From positions 248,001 through 312,000 of the forward strand of contig NZ_SOBG01000001.1 of NCBI RefSeq assembly GCF_004365575.1: DNA of 64,000 nucleotides, read 5' to 3'. The position numbers and the translations under genes were made by a program. The notes beneath the pieces were generated by a model. It saw only the letters and a list, made by a program, of their open reading frames with translations, made no database searches and was not told the origin of the DNA. How positions within the stretch are numbered: the stretch's first letter is position 1; each line of letters opens with the position of its first letter. Shown here piece after piece: positions 38,596 to 46,454 of this stretch. Origin of the DNA: Hypnocyclicus thermotrophus (GTDB lineage Bacteria > Fusobacteriota > Fusobacteriia > Fusobacteriales > Fusobacteriaceae).

Positions 38596-40177
38596 TATTT
38601 TCAACCTCAATTCTATTTCTTCCATTTGCTTTGGCATAGTATAAAAGTTCATCAGCTTTTGCAATGGTTTTATCAATATTTTCTATAAACTCAGTTATAC
38701 CTACACTCATAGTAATATTTATTTTATGAGTTAATGGTTTTTTATTTAAATAAGTTTGAATGTCTTCAAGAATCAAATAACTTTCTACTATATTTTTATG
38801 AGGTAAAATAATTATAAATTCTTCGCCACCATATCTACCAACAATATCATTTTTAGTAGTGAATTTTTTTAATAATTTAGCAAATTCATGTAAGATTTTA
38901 TCGCCCATTTGATGACCATATTTATCATTTACTTGTTTAAAATGGTCTAAATCAATAAGTGCAATAGAAAAAGGAATATTTCTATCAATAAGCTCTTTTA
39001 ATCTTAAAAAAATAAATTTTCTATTGTATACTTTAGTGAGCTCATCAGTCACAGCATATTTTATTAATTTTTTTTCTCTACTGATTACTTCTTTTTTTAA
39101 TCTATTTATTTCAGTAGCGATACTAGATATTTCATCTTGTGATATTAAATTAATATCGTGTATATTATAATTTCCTTTTTTTAATTCTTCGATATTTGAA
39201 ATGATATGTTCCATTTTTTTAGTTACAGTATTATTAAAAATAATAGAAGAAAGAAATACAAAAACAATTATTAAAATAATAAACTCTATAACTAATACAA
39301 GAAAGAGTTCATTTGTATATTGTGAAAGGATAGAAAAATCATAATGAGTTTCTAAAATGTAGTTTTTAATAAATCCTTCTCTATCTACAGAAACTAATAT
39401 ATATTTTTTATGCCAATTTTTTTCATCTAATGATAATTTACCTTTATTTTTTATTTCATTTAATGTAACTAAATTAATATTTTTATCATTTATTAGAGAG
39501 CTACCATTTTTACCATCATAAATATTTATATATTTTAAGAAAAAATTAAATTTATAATTATCTATTTTTTTTAAAATATTATTTTTAAAATAATTTGGGT
39601 AAAACTCTTTGTTTAAATAATTATCTAAATTAATTACACCAATAATTATATTAAAATTTTTATCTCTGTATATTGAGTATACTTTTTTTTGAGTATTTTC
39701 AAAAAAAATGTCTCCAATATAAAAATCTTGTTTTTTTAATTTATTAAAGTAATAATTTGTATGATCACTAAGAATAGAGGAAATGTTTTTATTTAAATAT
39801 TTTTTTTCATTACTTGAAAAAACAACTTTATTATTTTTATTAAAAATAATTATGTCTTCAAATTGATTATTTTTATTAATATAATTCAATTCATCTTCAT
39901 TCCATTTACTTCGAGTTTTACTTATTTTATTTAAATTTATTAATTCATTTTCTATTTCATTTACTTTTTTTATTAAAAATGTTTTTGATTCTAAAAAATT
40001 TTCTTTTAAATAATATTTTATATCACTTATTAAGTAAGCTTCATATTTTTTTTCTTCAGTATCAATAAAATTTTTCATATGATAATTTTCATAAATTCTA
40101 ATAAATGAAAATAAAATAGAATTTGATATAAATAATATTGTTATTATATAAATAATAAATTTTCTTTTCATAGTCAC
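38573..40177 (-). CDS. Membrane-bound diguanylate cyclase with extracytoplasmic sensor and HAMP
   Basis: A 534-residue protein expected to make cyclic di-GMP. It has helix 1 (about 5-25), a large extracytoplasmic sensor region (26-285), helix 2 (about 290-313), a HAMP-like linker and a GGDEF domain from about 370. The domain shows TDELTKVYNRKF, LIDLDHFKQVND, YGHQMGDK and the active-site GRYGGEEF near residue 448. The inhibitory I-site RxxD is missing its arginine (TKND), so product inhibition through this site is not expected. The 3' end overlaps the DUF697-like gene. Confidence 0.92.
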   Translation of the reverse strand: MTMKRKFIIYIITILFISNSILFSFIRIYENYHMKNFIDTEEKKYEAYLISDIKYYLKENFLESKTFLIKKVNEIENELINLNKISKTRSKWNEDELNYINKNNQFEDIIIFNKNNKVVFSSNEKKYLNKNISSILSDHTNYYFNKLKKQDFYIGDIFFENTQKKVYSIYRDKNFNIIIGVINLDNYLNKEFYPNYFKNNILKKIDNYKFNFFLKYINIYDGKNGSSLINDKNINLVTLNEIKNKGKLSLDEKNWHKKYILVSVDREGFIKNYILETHYDFSILSQYTNELFLVLVIEFIILIIVFVFLSSIIFNNTVTKKMEHIISNIEELKKGNYNIHDINLISQDEISSIATEINRLKKEVISREKKLIKYAVTDELTKVYNRKFIFLRLKELIDRNIPFSIALIDLDHFKQVNDKYGHQMGDKILHEFAKLLKKFTTKNDIVGRYGGEEFIIILPHKNIVESYLILEDIQTYLNKKPLTHKINITMSVGITEFIENIDKTIAKADELLYYAKANGRNRIEVENNEKDIIQ

Positions 40178-40242
40178 CTCTTATAAAATATTTTAAATAA
40201 TATATTATATATATTTTAACATTTTTATATTAAAATTCAAAT

Positions 40243-40273
40243 AAAAAAAGTAGAGTCAGACATGTGACTCTAC
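40243..40273 (-). terminator. Minus-strand terminator without an annotated upstream gene
   Basis: GTAGAGTCA/TGACTCTAC (40250-40258 and 40265-40273), a 9-bp stem with a 6-base loop. Read on the minus strand it is followed by seven T (40243-40249). There is no T tract on the plus strand. No minus-strand protein gene lies before it, so it should end a small RNA. Confidence 0.8.
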
Positions 40274-40320
40274 ACAAAAATTAGAAAACTAAAAGGGGAG
40301 AATATTAAGGTTCTCTTGTA
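40243..40320 (-). ncRNA. Candidate small RNA, about 77 nt
   Basis: On the minus strand TTGTTT (40350-40355), 18 bp and TATAAT (40326-40331) predict a start near 40319, and the terminator at 40243-40273 ends it. The RNA would have a small GAGAA/TTCTC stem at its 5' end. A single-stranded TCTCCCCTTTT segment follows, complementary to a ribosome site such as AAAAGGGGAGA, and then the terminator hairpin. This layout is that of a trans-acting regulatory RNA. Evidence is sequence layout only. Confidence 0.5.
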
Positions 40321-40391
40321 TATATATTATATTATAAAAAAAATATAAAAAACAATATTTTTATATAAAATAAAAAATTTTCAATATATTA

Positions 40392-40431
40392 TAAAATATG
40401 ATATTATTATTTTGTAAAATATGATATTATT
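40392..40431 (+). repeat. Tandem 17-bp operator-like direct repeat
   Basis: TAAAATATGATATTATT occurs exactly twice (40392-40408 and 40415-40431), 23 bp apart centre to centre. Each contains the dyad AATATGATATT. The second copy lies just before the AGGAGG of the following diguanylate cyclase gene, so it may be a regulator-binding pair or part of the promoter. Confidence 0.6.
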
Positions 40432-40447
40432 TTTAGGAGGTGACAAA

Positions 40448-41425
40448 ATGAAAGAAATAAAAAATTTTGAAGAGCTTGATGAGTATTTATATAGAGGTTC
40501 TCTTATTTTTGCTATTTTAATATCTATTATATTTATAATATTTAATATTATAGTAAGATTTCCAATATTAATAAATATAAAATGGTTATTTTTGATATTA
40601 ATGTCGTTATTTTTTTATAAATTTGATAAAAATCAAAAAAAAATGAAATTTTACTATTTTGGATTTTTAATATGGTTTTTTATTCCTTATGCCTTTATTG
40701 ATTCGGGAGGAAGTGCAAATAATACTATTTTATATTCATTTTTATTAGTTATGATATTAAATTATTTATTTAAAGGAATTAAAAGATTATTTTTAGTATT
40801 TTCTTTAGTTATTGTGAATATTATATTAATATATATAGAATTTAAACATCCATATTTAGTTAAAGAATATAGTATAACTAGTCAATTTATAGATAGAATG
40901 ATACAAATATTTTTTACTTTTTCATTTTCTACTTTTATAACTTCTAAATATTCTAAAATATATGAAAAATTAAATCAAAAATTATTTAGACTAGCTAATT
41001 ACGATATTTTAACAAATACATTTAATAGAAATTATTTTAATATGCATTTAAATGAATTAATAAAAGATTATAAATATTTAATTTTATTAGATATGGATAA
41101 TTTTAAGAAATTAAATGATAATTATGGACATTTATTAGGCGACAAAGCTTTGATAAAAATAGTAGAATTATTAAAAGAAAATTTTAAAAATGATATTATA
41201 TGTAGATGGGGTGGAGATGAATTTGTAATATTATCAAATTTAGATAATTATAAAGAAAAATTGTTAAAAACAAATCAAAAATTTTGTGAGTACATAAAGA
41301 AATATGAAGAAAGTGTAAACTTTAGTTATGGAGTAGCAATTATAGACAGTATTAAAAATCCAGATGAGTTATTTAGATTAGCTGATTTAGATTTATATAA
41401 AAATAAAACAATAGTTAAAAGTTAA
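40448..41425 (+). CDS. Integral-membrane diguanylate cyclase
   Basis: A 325-residue protein with about six N-terminal membrane helices (residues 20-165) and a cytoplasmic GGDEF domain (from about 175). It shows YDILTNTFNRNYF, LLDMDNFKKLND, YGHLLGDK and CRWGGDEFVIL near residue 255. The I-site arginine is absent (FKND). I use ATG 40448 because TAGGAGGTG lies 7 bases upstream; the frame extends back to an ATG at 40421. No c-di-GMP phosphodiesterase or receptor is encoded nearby. Confidence 0.92.
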   Translation: MKEIKNFEELDEYLYRGSLIFAILISIIFIIFNIIVRFPILINIKWLFLILMSLFFYKFDKNQKKMKFYYFGFLIWFFIPYAFIDSGGSANNTILYSFLLVMILNYLFKGIKRLFLVFSLVIVNIILIYIEFKHPYLVKEYSITSQFIDRMIQIFFTFSFSTFITSKYSKIYEKLNQKLFRLANYDILTNTFNRNYFNMHLNELIKDYKYLILLDMDNFKKLNDNYGHLLGDKALIKIVELLKENFKNDIICRWGGDEFVILSNLDNYKEKLLKTNQKFCEYIKKYEESVNFSYGVAIIDSIKNPDELFRLADLDLYKNKTIVKS

Positions 41426-41456
41426 TGGGCGAGAGCATTTTATGTAAGCTATAATT

Positions 41457-41486
41457 AAAAAAGATTGCTTTTAGCAATCTTTTTTA
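41457..41486. terminator. Bidirectional terminator between convergent genes
   Basis: AAAAAAGATTGC/GCAATCTTTTTT with a TTTTA loop. It has A and T tracts on both sides and serves the cyclase gene (+) and the chemoreceptor-like gene (-). Confidence 0.9.
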
Positions 41487-42587
41487 TATATTTATTTTTA
41501 AATCATCAAAAGTTAACCATATTTTGTCAAGTTTTTCCATAGTTGATTTTAAATCCACGATTTTTTGATTTAATAAATTAGATAAATTAGTTATTAATTT
41601 CAAATTGAATTCGCTATTTTCTTTTGTTTCTTCAGCTTCTTTTGATATGCTTTCAATTGCAGTTTTTATATGAAAAATAGCAGTCATCTGTTCGCTTATA
41701 AAATTCACAATTTCTTTTGTTTTAGTATTACTAACATCATTTGTCTGAGAAATATTATTTATTTTTTCAAATACAATATTATTTATTTTAAGACCTGTTT
41801 CTACATTTTTTGAGACTGTATCGTTGGCATTTTTACTTTCAGATACATTATTTTGTATGTCTTTTATAAGATTTTCTATTTTTTGTGTTTCAATATTTGT
41901 TTGTTCTGCAAGTTTTCTTATTTCATCAGCAACAACACTAAATCCTTTTCCGGCTTCTCCAGCCCTAGCAGCTTCAATAGCAGCATTTAATGCTAGTAAA
42001 TTAGTTTGTTCTGATATTTTGTTTATTGCAAATACTATATTTCCTATATTTTTTGATGTACTTATTAATTTATCTATTTTTTCATTAGCTTCTTGAATAC
42101 TGTTATTAATTAAATTCATATTTTTGTTTAATGAGTTAATATCTATTTTGCTTTCTTCAACTTGTAGTTTTGCTTTATTAGAGATTTCTAATAGATATTG
42201 TGCATTTACATTAATTGTAGCTGAAGACGTAGATATTTGCTCAATAGAAGATAATGCTTCGTTTATGTCATTAGATTGGTTAGTCATTTTCTCCATAATA
42301 ATATTTGCATTATTTTTTAAATGTATAAGTCCATATGTTAATTCTTCGTTTTCTCCTGAATTTATAGAATCAAGAGAAATTTCTAATGCTTTGTTATCCA
42401 TATATATTTCTTCTAAATGTTCTTTTAAATGGTTTATTTCATAATTTTTTTCTTCTGTTTTAGAATTATGGTAGATAAATGATAATAAAAATATTGAAAT
42501 TATTATTGAAATAAAATTATATTTCTCTAAGAAATTTGAAAAATATATAATACCGTAAAATACGATGAGATATAAACTAAACTTCAT
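41484..42587 (-). CDS. Methyl-accepting chemotaxis-like protein without a sensory domain
   Basis: A 367-residue protein. Two hydrophobic segments occur in the first 45 residues with almost nothing between them, then a coiled-coil signalling domain. The hairpin tip [21 protein letters not shown] and [14 protein letters not shown] are the strongly conserved chemoreceptor core. It has no recognisable ligand-binding region, so it may sense a membrane or cytoplasmic cue. No che genes are in this window; the signalling partner is unknown. AAGGAG precedes the ATG. Confidence 0.9.
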   Translation of the reverse strand: MKFSLYLIVFYGIIYFSNFLEKYNFISIIISIFLLSFIYHNSKTEEKNYEINHLKEHLEEIYMDNKALEISLDSINSGENEELTYGLIHLKNNANIIMEKMTNQSNDINEALSSIEQISTSSATINVNAQYLLEISNKAKLQVEESKIDINSLNKNMNLINNSIQEANEKIDKLISTSKNIGNIVFAINKISEQTNLLALNAAIEAARAGEAGKGFSVVADEIRKLAEQTNIETQKIENLIKDIQNNVSESKNANDTVSKNVETGLKINNIVFEKINNISQTNDVSNTKTKEIVNFISEQMTAIFHIKTAIESISKEAEETKENSEFNLKLITNLSNLLNQKIVDLKSTMEKLDKIWLTFDDLKINI

Positions 42588-42621
42588 AAAAATCGCTCCT
42601 TTTCACTCACTTTCTTTTTGT

Positions 42622-42666
42622 GATAGAGATAGACGGGAGTGTGAAAGGTAAATATCTATCTCTATC
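42622..42666. repeat. Inverted repeat built from GATAGA hexamers
   Basis: GATAGAGATAGA (42622-42633) and its complement TCTATCTCTATC (42655-42666) form a perfect 12-bp dyad around 21 bases. Each arm is itself two copies of GATAGA. It lies in the leader of the chemoreceptor-like gene. No T tract follows on either strand, so it looks more like a regulatory dyad or mRNA structure than a terminator. Confidence 0.65.
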
Positions 42667-42717
42667 ATTTATTTTATTAGGGTGGCAAATCAAAAATAAG
42701 AATTTATTATTTTAAAA

Positions 42718-43788
42718 TTATAATTTTTTTAGTTTGAATTTTTTCCAAGGTGTAATAATATCTAAAAATCTTAAATCATTATTACTTATTCTTCCAATTA
42801 CATTACTCTTTCCATTATTTTTAATATTTTGTAATGCAATATGGAGCTCACCTTTATATCTTAAATAGTTATCATTTTCTATAAATACATCACCTTTTTG
42901 TATATCTCTAGTATTTTTGGGTGGAATTGAATTTGTATATTTTATTCTAGGCATAGTAGAACGAATAGTATAATTACTAGCATCGCCTCGATAATAATGA
43001 AGTTCTTTAAATACTATATTATATTCTGTATCTGATAATTCTATTTCTGTTTCAATATCTAATGTAATTAATTCTTTGTTTATTTCACTTAATTTTTTTA
43101 ATTCTTCTTCACTAGCAAAACAATTTGCGATTATTACATCATCTATCAAGTCACTATAAAAAAGATCTTTTGCTTGAGTATCTATTGGCAAATCTCTATG
43201 TTCTTCTAAAGTACAAAGACCTTCAGATATATTCCATGGTCCAAATGTAGCATTTTGAGAATTAACAAATGCAGCTAGTCGAATACCAGCTTTTTTGAAA
43301 TCTAAGCTGGATTTAATAAAATTTTCTTTAGATAATCCAGACAATCTTTTTGGATAAAAATTATGACAACCAGTTAATTTATGTAAGTTTGGATGATATG
43401 ATAAAATATTTTCAAGATATTTTGTACCTGTACTAGCATTTAATTCAATAATTAATTCATAAGGATTAAAAGTCATAATAGATTCTTCATTTCCACTATA
43501 TGATTCATCAAGTCTTAAACCATCAACATTTAGAGTATTAAAAAATTCTAAATTGTCATAATCAACCCCAAGTTTATTTAATACAGCTGGTGAGACATCT
43601 GCAATTATTTTAAAATTTAAATTTTTCGCATAAGATATAGTTTTTTTAAATGTATCTAAATCTCCATCACTAGATAAAAGACAAGTAAAAATACGCGTAA
43701 AACCATATTTTTTTGCAAGATTTAAATAAGTTTTATTTTTTTCAAATGTAGCATGTTCAGGATAGATTGAAATTCCTAACTTTCTCAT
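42718..43788 (-). CDS. MupG-like 6-phospho-N-acetylmuramidase (DUF871)
   Basis: A 356-residue protein of the DUF871 family. The TIM-barrel starts MRKLGISIYPEHATFEKNKT, with FTRIFTCLLS, IIADVSPAVL, VDGLRLDESY, HNFYPKRLSGLS and NATFGPWN. A C-terminal small beta domain covers about 245-356. MupG of this family cleaves PTS-imported MurNAc-6-phosphate disaccharides from cell-wall recycling. It follows the PTS genes in the same direction, which supports a disaccharide-6-phosphate substrate. A sugar other than MurNAc-GlcNAc is possible. Confidence 0.85.
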   Translation of the reverse strand: MRKLGISIYPEHATFEKNKTYLNLAKKYGFTRIFTCLLSSDGDLDTFKKTISYAKNLNFKIIADVSPAVLNKLGVDYDNLEFFNTLNVDGLRLDESYSGNEESIMTFNPYELIIELNASTGTKYLENILSYHPNLHKLTGCHNFYPKRLSGLSKENFIKSSLDFKKAGIRLAAFVNSQNATFGPWNISEGLCTLEEHRDLPIDTQAKDLFYSDLIDDVIIANCFASEEELKKLSEINKELITLDIETEIELSDTEYNIVFKELHYYRGDASNYTIRSTMPRIKYTNSIPPKNTRDIQKGDVFIENDNYLRYKGELHIALQNIKNNGKSNVIGRISNNDLRFLDIITPWKKFKLKKL

Positions 43789-43849
43789 AAATTATTCTCC
43801 TTTAAAATATATTATTTATGTTTTTCATCAAATTTAAAGCTTAATTTTA

Positions 43850-43936
43850 TTATAAATTTATTTTTAATAGCAATTTTTTTTCCCAAAATCTATTATTTAT
43901 CTTTATCTTTTTTCTTTTTAATTTTGTTATATTCAT
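43850..43936 (-). CDS. Possible 28-residue basic peptide between PTS and MupG-like genes
   Basis: An ATG at 43936 has TTGGAGG 7 bases upstream. It opens a 28-codon frame, very Lys/Asn/Ile-rich, just after the EIIC terminator and before the MupG-like gene. It could be a leader peptide or a gene remnant. Evidence is limited to the good ribosome site. Confidence 0.25.
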   Translation of the reverse strand: MNITKLKRKKIKINNRFWEKKLLLKINL

Positions 43937-43950
43937 GAGTTAGCCTCCAA

Positions 43951-43990
43951 AAATATTTTCAGCATCCCTTAAAAGGGACGCTGAAAGTAG
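43951..43990 (-). terminator. Terminator after the PTS EIIC gene
   Basis: TTTCAGC.TCCCTT pairs with AAGGGA.GCTGAAA (43957-43986) with one mismatch. It is followed on the minus strand by ATATTTTT. It may only partly separate EIIC from the MupG-like gene. Confidence 0.8.
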
Positions 43991-44023
43991 AGTGAATTAA
44001 AACTTTTAAAATTTATGAAAATA

Positions 44024-45391
44024 TTAAGCAGAAACTGTTTGAGTTTCTTCTTCTTTTAGGAGTGAATCTTCATAAATTTTCAAGAATGGGATATATATTA
44101 TAGTAGATAAAACTATTAATCCTAAACTTAATACAAATGCCATAAAATTAAAATTTGTTGCAAAGAATGCAGCTATTGGAGCAGGTGTTGTCCAAGGTAC
44201 TAATGTTATTATTTTTCCTACTAATCCTGATTTTACTGCAAACCATGCAATTGTTGCATTTATTATTGGTACAGTTACAAAAGGTATAAATAATATTGGA
44301 TTCATTACTATTGGAGAACCAAATATAACAGGTTCATTTATATTAAATAATCCAGGGACTATTGATATTTTTCCAATAGAACGTAAGTGTTCTACTCTAC
44401 TTCGAGACATTGCTATAGCTAGACCAAGTGTTGCTCCAGAACCACCTAAATAAACAAATGAATCTAAGAAGCCACCTGCAAATATTTTAGGTAAAACTTC
44501 TCCTGCTTGTAATGCTGCTTGATTGGCAGCTAAGTTTGAGAGGATTATAGGGTTTATTATTGCTACAACTACATTTACACCGTGTAAACCAGCAAACCAA
44601 AGTACATGTACAATAATCAATATAGAAATAACTGCTGGTAATGAATCAGATGCTGAGACTAGGGGTTGGAATAATCTCATAATTAATTCAGGAATCATTA
44701 CTCCTTGAACTTTTTGAACAATTATACTTATAGGTTGAAATATTAATATCATTGCTATTATTGGAGTTAGTAATTCAAATGATCTAGCTATAGCAGGTGG
44801 TACTGAATCGGGTAATTTTATCGTTAATTTAGCTTTTACTAATATTTTAAATACTTCAACTGATACAAATGCACAAATAATAGCAGTAAATAAACCTTTT
44901 GCATCGAGATACCGTGCATCCATAACTGGCATCCAACCTCCATCAGGTATATGGAAAAGATTAGAAGCACCACTTGCTTGGCCAACAGGTAACCAATCAA
45001 GTTTTGCTGATGTCAATAAAAATGTAAATAATGATAAAAATCCACCAGTAATATTATTTAAGCCATATTGCTGAGATAAACTATAACCTATACCAAATGA
45101 TACAAATAATGACATTATCCCCATACTTACATAAAATGGTTGAACCCAATTAGCTTTATGAGCCGCCATTAGATCAGCATACCATTTCATATATATAGGA
45201 TTTTTGATACCTTCTGATAGGTATTCTTGTGAAATGGGTAAATTTACTAATAATAATACAATAGAACCAATAATTAAAAATGGCATTGTAAAAACGAAGC
45301 CATCTTTTAAGGCAGTTAAATGTTTATTACTGGCCATTTTTCCTGCAATTGGTAGAAGTTTTTCTTCTACAAAATTCATCATTTTACTCAT
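44024..45391 (-). CDS. PTS permease EIIC, lactose/cellobiose family
   Basis: A 455-residue membrane permease with about ten helices. LKDGFVFTMPFLIIGSIVLLL, WFAGLHGVNVV, GGSGATLGLAIAM and FNINEPVIFGSPIVMNP are signatures of the cellobiose/chitobiose/lactose EIIC family. The NEP motif near residue 345 binds substrate. With EIIA and EIIB encoded separately upstream, it forms a complete enzyme II. A beta-linked disaccharide is expected, possibly a wall disaccharide given the MupG-like gene downstream. Confidence 0.95.
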   Translation of the reverse strand: MSKMMNFVEEKLLPIAGKMASNKHLTALKDGFVFTMPFLIIGSIVLLLVNLPISQEYLSEGIKNPIYMKWYADLMAAHKANWVQPFYVSMGIMSLFVSFGIGYSLSQQYGLNNITGGFLSLFTFLLTSAKLDWLPVGQASGASNLFHIPDGGWMPVMDARYLDAKGLFTAIICAFVSVEVFKILVKAKLTIKLPDSVPPAIARSFELLTPIIAMILIFQPISIIVQKVQGVMIPELIMRLFQPLVSASDSLPAVISILIIVHVLWFAGLHGVNVVVAIINPIILSNLAANQAALQAGEVLPKIFAGGFLDSFVYLGGSGATLGLAIAMSRSRVEHLRSIGKISIVPGLFNINEPVIFGSPIVMNPILFIPFVTVPIINATIAWFAVKSGLVGKIITLVPWTTPAPIAAFFATNFNFMAFVLSLGLIVLSTIIYIPFLKIYEDSLLKEEETQTVSA

Positions 45392-45509
45392 AATATCCTC
45401 CTTATGTTTTATATAAATATTTACTAAAAAATACTATTTTAAATAACTCTTTTAAAAAATGAGCTATTAATTCTGATGTAAAGAAAGTTTTTAATTTTTA
45501 TTTTATAAA

Positions 45510-45824
45510 CTAATTATATAATTTTTTATACATGGAAATAAATTCTTTTATTAAATCTTTTGCCATTATAGCTGTCATTAAATGATCTTGAGCATGAACC
45601 ATAAGTATATTTATTTCTATTTTTTCTCCATTAGCTTCCATAAAAATAAGTTCTGTTTGTAATCTATGAGTTGCTAATATCTTTTCTTCAGCTTCTTTCA
45701 TTTTTTCATTAGCTTTTGTAAAATTACCTTGTTTTGCAAAATCAAGAGCTTCAAAAGCTAAACTTTTACTTTCACCAGCATTTCCTACAAGTTCCATTGC
45801 TATACTTTCTAAATCAAATTCCAT
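45510..45824 (-). CDS. PTS EIIA component, lactose/cellobiose family
   Basis: A 104-residue three-helix cytoplasmic phosphocarrier. MVHAQDHLMTAIMAKDL carries the phosphorylated His77 and the metal-binding Asp80. VGNAGESKSLAFEAL is the conserved N-terminal helix. It receives phosphate from HPr and passes it to EIIB. GAGGAGG precedes the ATG. Confidence 0.95.
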   Translation of the reverse strand: MEFDLESIAMELVGNAGESKSLAFEALDFAKQGNFTKANEKMKEAEEKILATHRLQTELIFMEANGEKIEINILMVHAQDHLMTAIMAKDLIKEFISMYKKLYN

Positions 45825-45838
45825 TTTTCCTCCTCAAA

Positions 45839-46138
45839 TTATAAGCTAAGCGCAAAATCTAGTATTTTAGCTCCATTTAATGTACCATAATCTCTTGAAT
45901 CAATGACTTCTACAACTTTATTATGTTTTTTAGCTATTTCAGTAAGCTCATTTTTCTTAAATCTAACTTGTGGTCCTAATAAAAATACATCATATTCATT
46001 TAATTTGTCATGAAAATTTTCTAATCCTAAAGCATCAATTTCAATTTCCAAACCTCTTTTATCAGCTTCTTGTTTCATTTTTCTTACAACAATTGATGTA
46101 GACATTCCTGCACTACATAATAATAATATTTTTTTCAT
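45839..46138 (-). CDS. PTS EIIB component, lactose/cellobiose family
   Basis: A 99-residue protein starting MKKILLLCSAGMSTSIVV. Cys8 is the phosphorylation site in the typical P-loop-like turn. FLLGPQVRFKKNEL and VIDSRDYGTLNGAKIL complete the family pattern. It is first in the operon, with AGGAGG before the ATG and a promoter at 46197-46225. Confidence 0.95.
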   Translation of the reverse strand: MKKILLLCSAGMSTSIVVRKMKQEADKRGLEIEIDALGLENFHDKLNEYDVFLLGPQVRFKKNELTEIAKKHNKVVEVIDSRDYGTLNGAKILDFALSL

Positions 46139-46196
46139 ACCTCTCTACCTCCTAAAAATTTTATTTATTTTTTCAGATATTCTTTATCTTGACCTA

Positions 46197-46225
46197 AGTC
46201 TATAACATTTTCTTTTTTGTGTCAA
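46197..46225 (-). promoter_or_regulatory. Promoter of the PTS operon
   Basis: On the minus strand TTGACA (46220-46225), 17 bp, TAGACT (46197-46202), about 60 bases upstream of the EIIB start. The -35 is perfect; the -10 matches four of six. Confidence 0.6.
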
Positions 46226-46311
46226 ATTTCAGTAAAAAATGTGCTTTTTTCGTCTTATAAGTTTTATAATAAAAGGAATTATTCTGTTTTTTTTTAAAAG
46301 GTATTGATTTT

Positions 46312-46351
46312 ATTATAATTAAATTTTTAAAATATTAATTATAATTAAATT
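46312..46351 (+). repeat. Iteron-like 14-bp direct repeat upstream of the Rep_3-like gene
   Basis: ATTATAATTAAATT occurs at 46312-46325 and 46338-46351, a period of 26 bp. It lies in very AT-rich DNA just before a gene for a protein resembling plasmid replication initiators. Only two copies are seen. Confidence 0.5.
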
Positions 46352-46364
46352 GGGAAAAATAAAT

Positions 46365-46392
46365 TTGTTTTTTTTCGTTTATAAGGTATAAT
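46365..46392 (+). promoter_or_regulatory. Promoter of the Rep_3-like gene
   Basis: TTGTTT (46365-46370), 16 bp, TATAAT (46387-46392), about 62 bases before the ATG. The spacer contains one of the TTTTTTCGT-TTATAAG motifs. Confidence 0.55.
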
Positions 46393-46454
46393 TAATATAT
46401 AAATATTTATAAAAAAAATTTTAAAAAAAAAATTTTTTAAAAAAAGGTGGGAAA

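Larger units (their letters stand above)
46139..46454. other. Divergent intergenic region with repeats
   Basis: About 315 bases between EIIB (-) and the Rep_3-like gene (+). It holds the EIIB promoter (46197-46225), a TTTTTTCGT(C)TTATAAG motif at 46245-46261 and again at 46370-46385, a 14-bp direct repeat (46312-46325 and 46338-46351), a promoter at 46365-46392 and a long A/T-only run before the start codon. Confidence 0.6.

Noticed and set aside
41425-41456. Possible c-di-GMP riboswitch near the cyclase gene
   Set aside because: A GGGCGAGAGC-like stretch was seen, but the conserved riboswitch core and pairing were not, and it lies after the gene, not before it.
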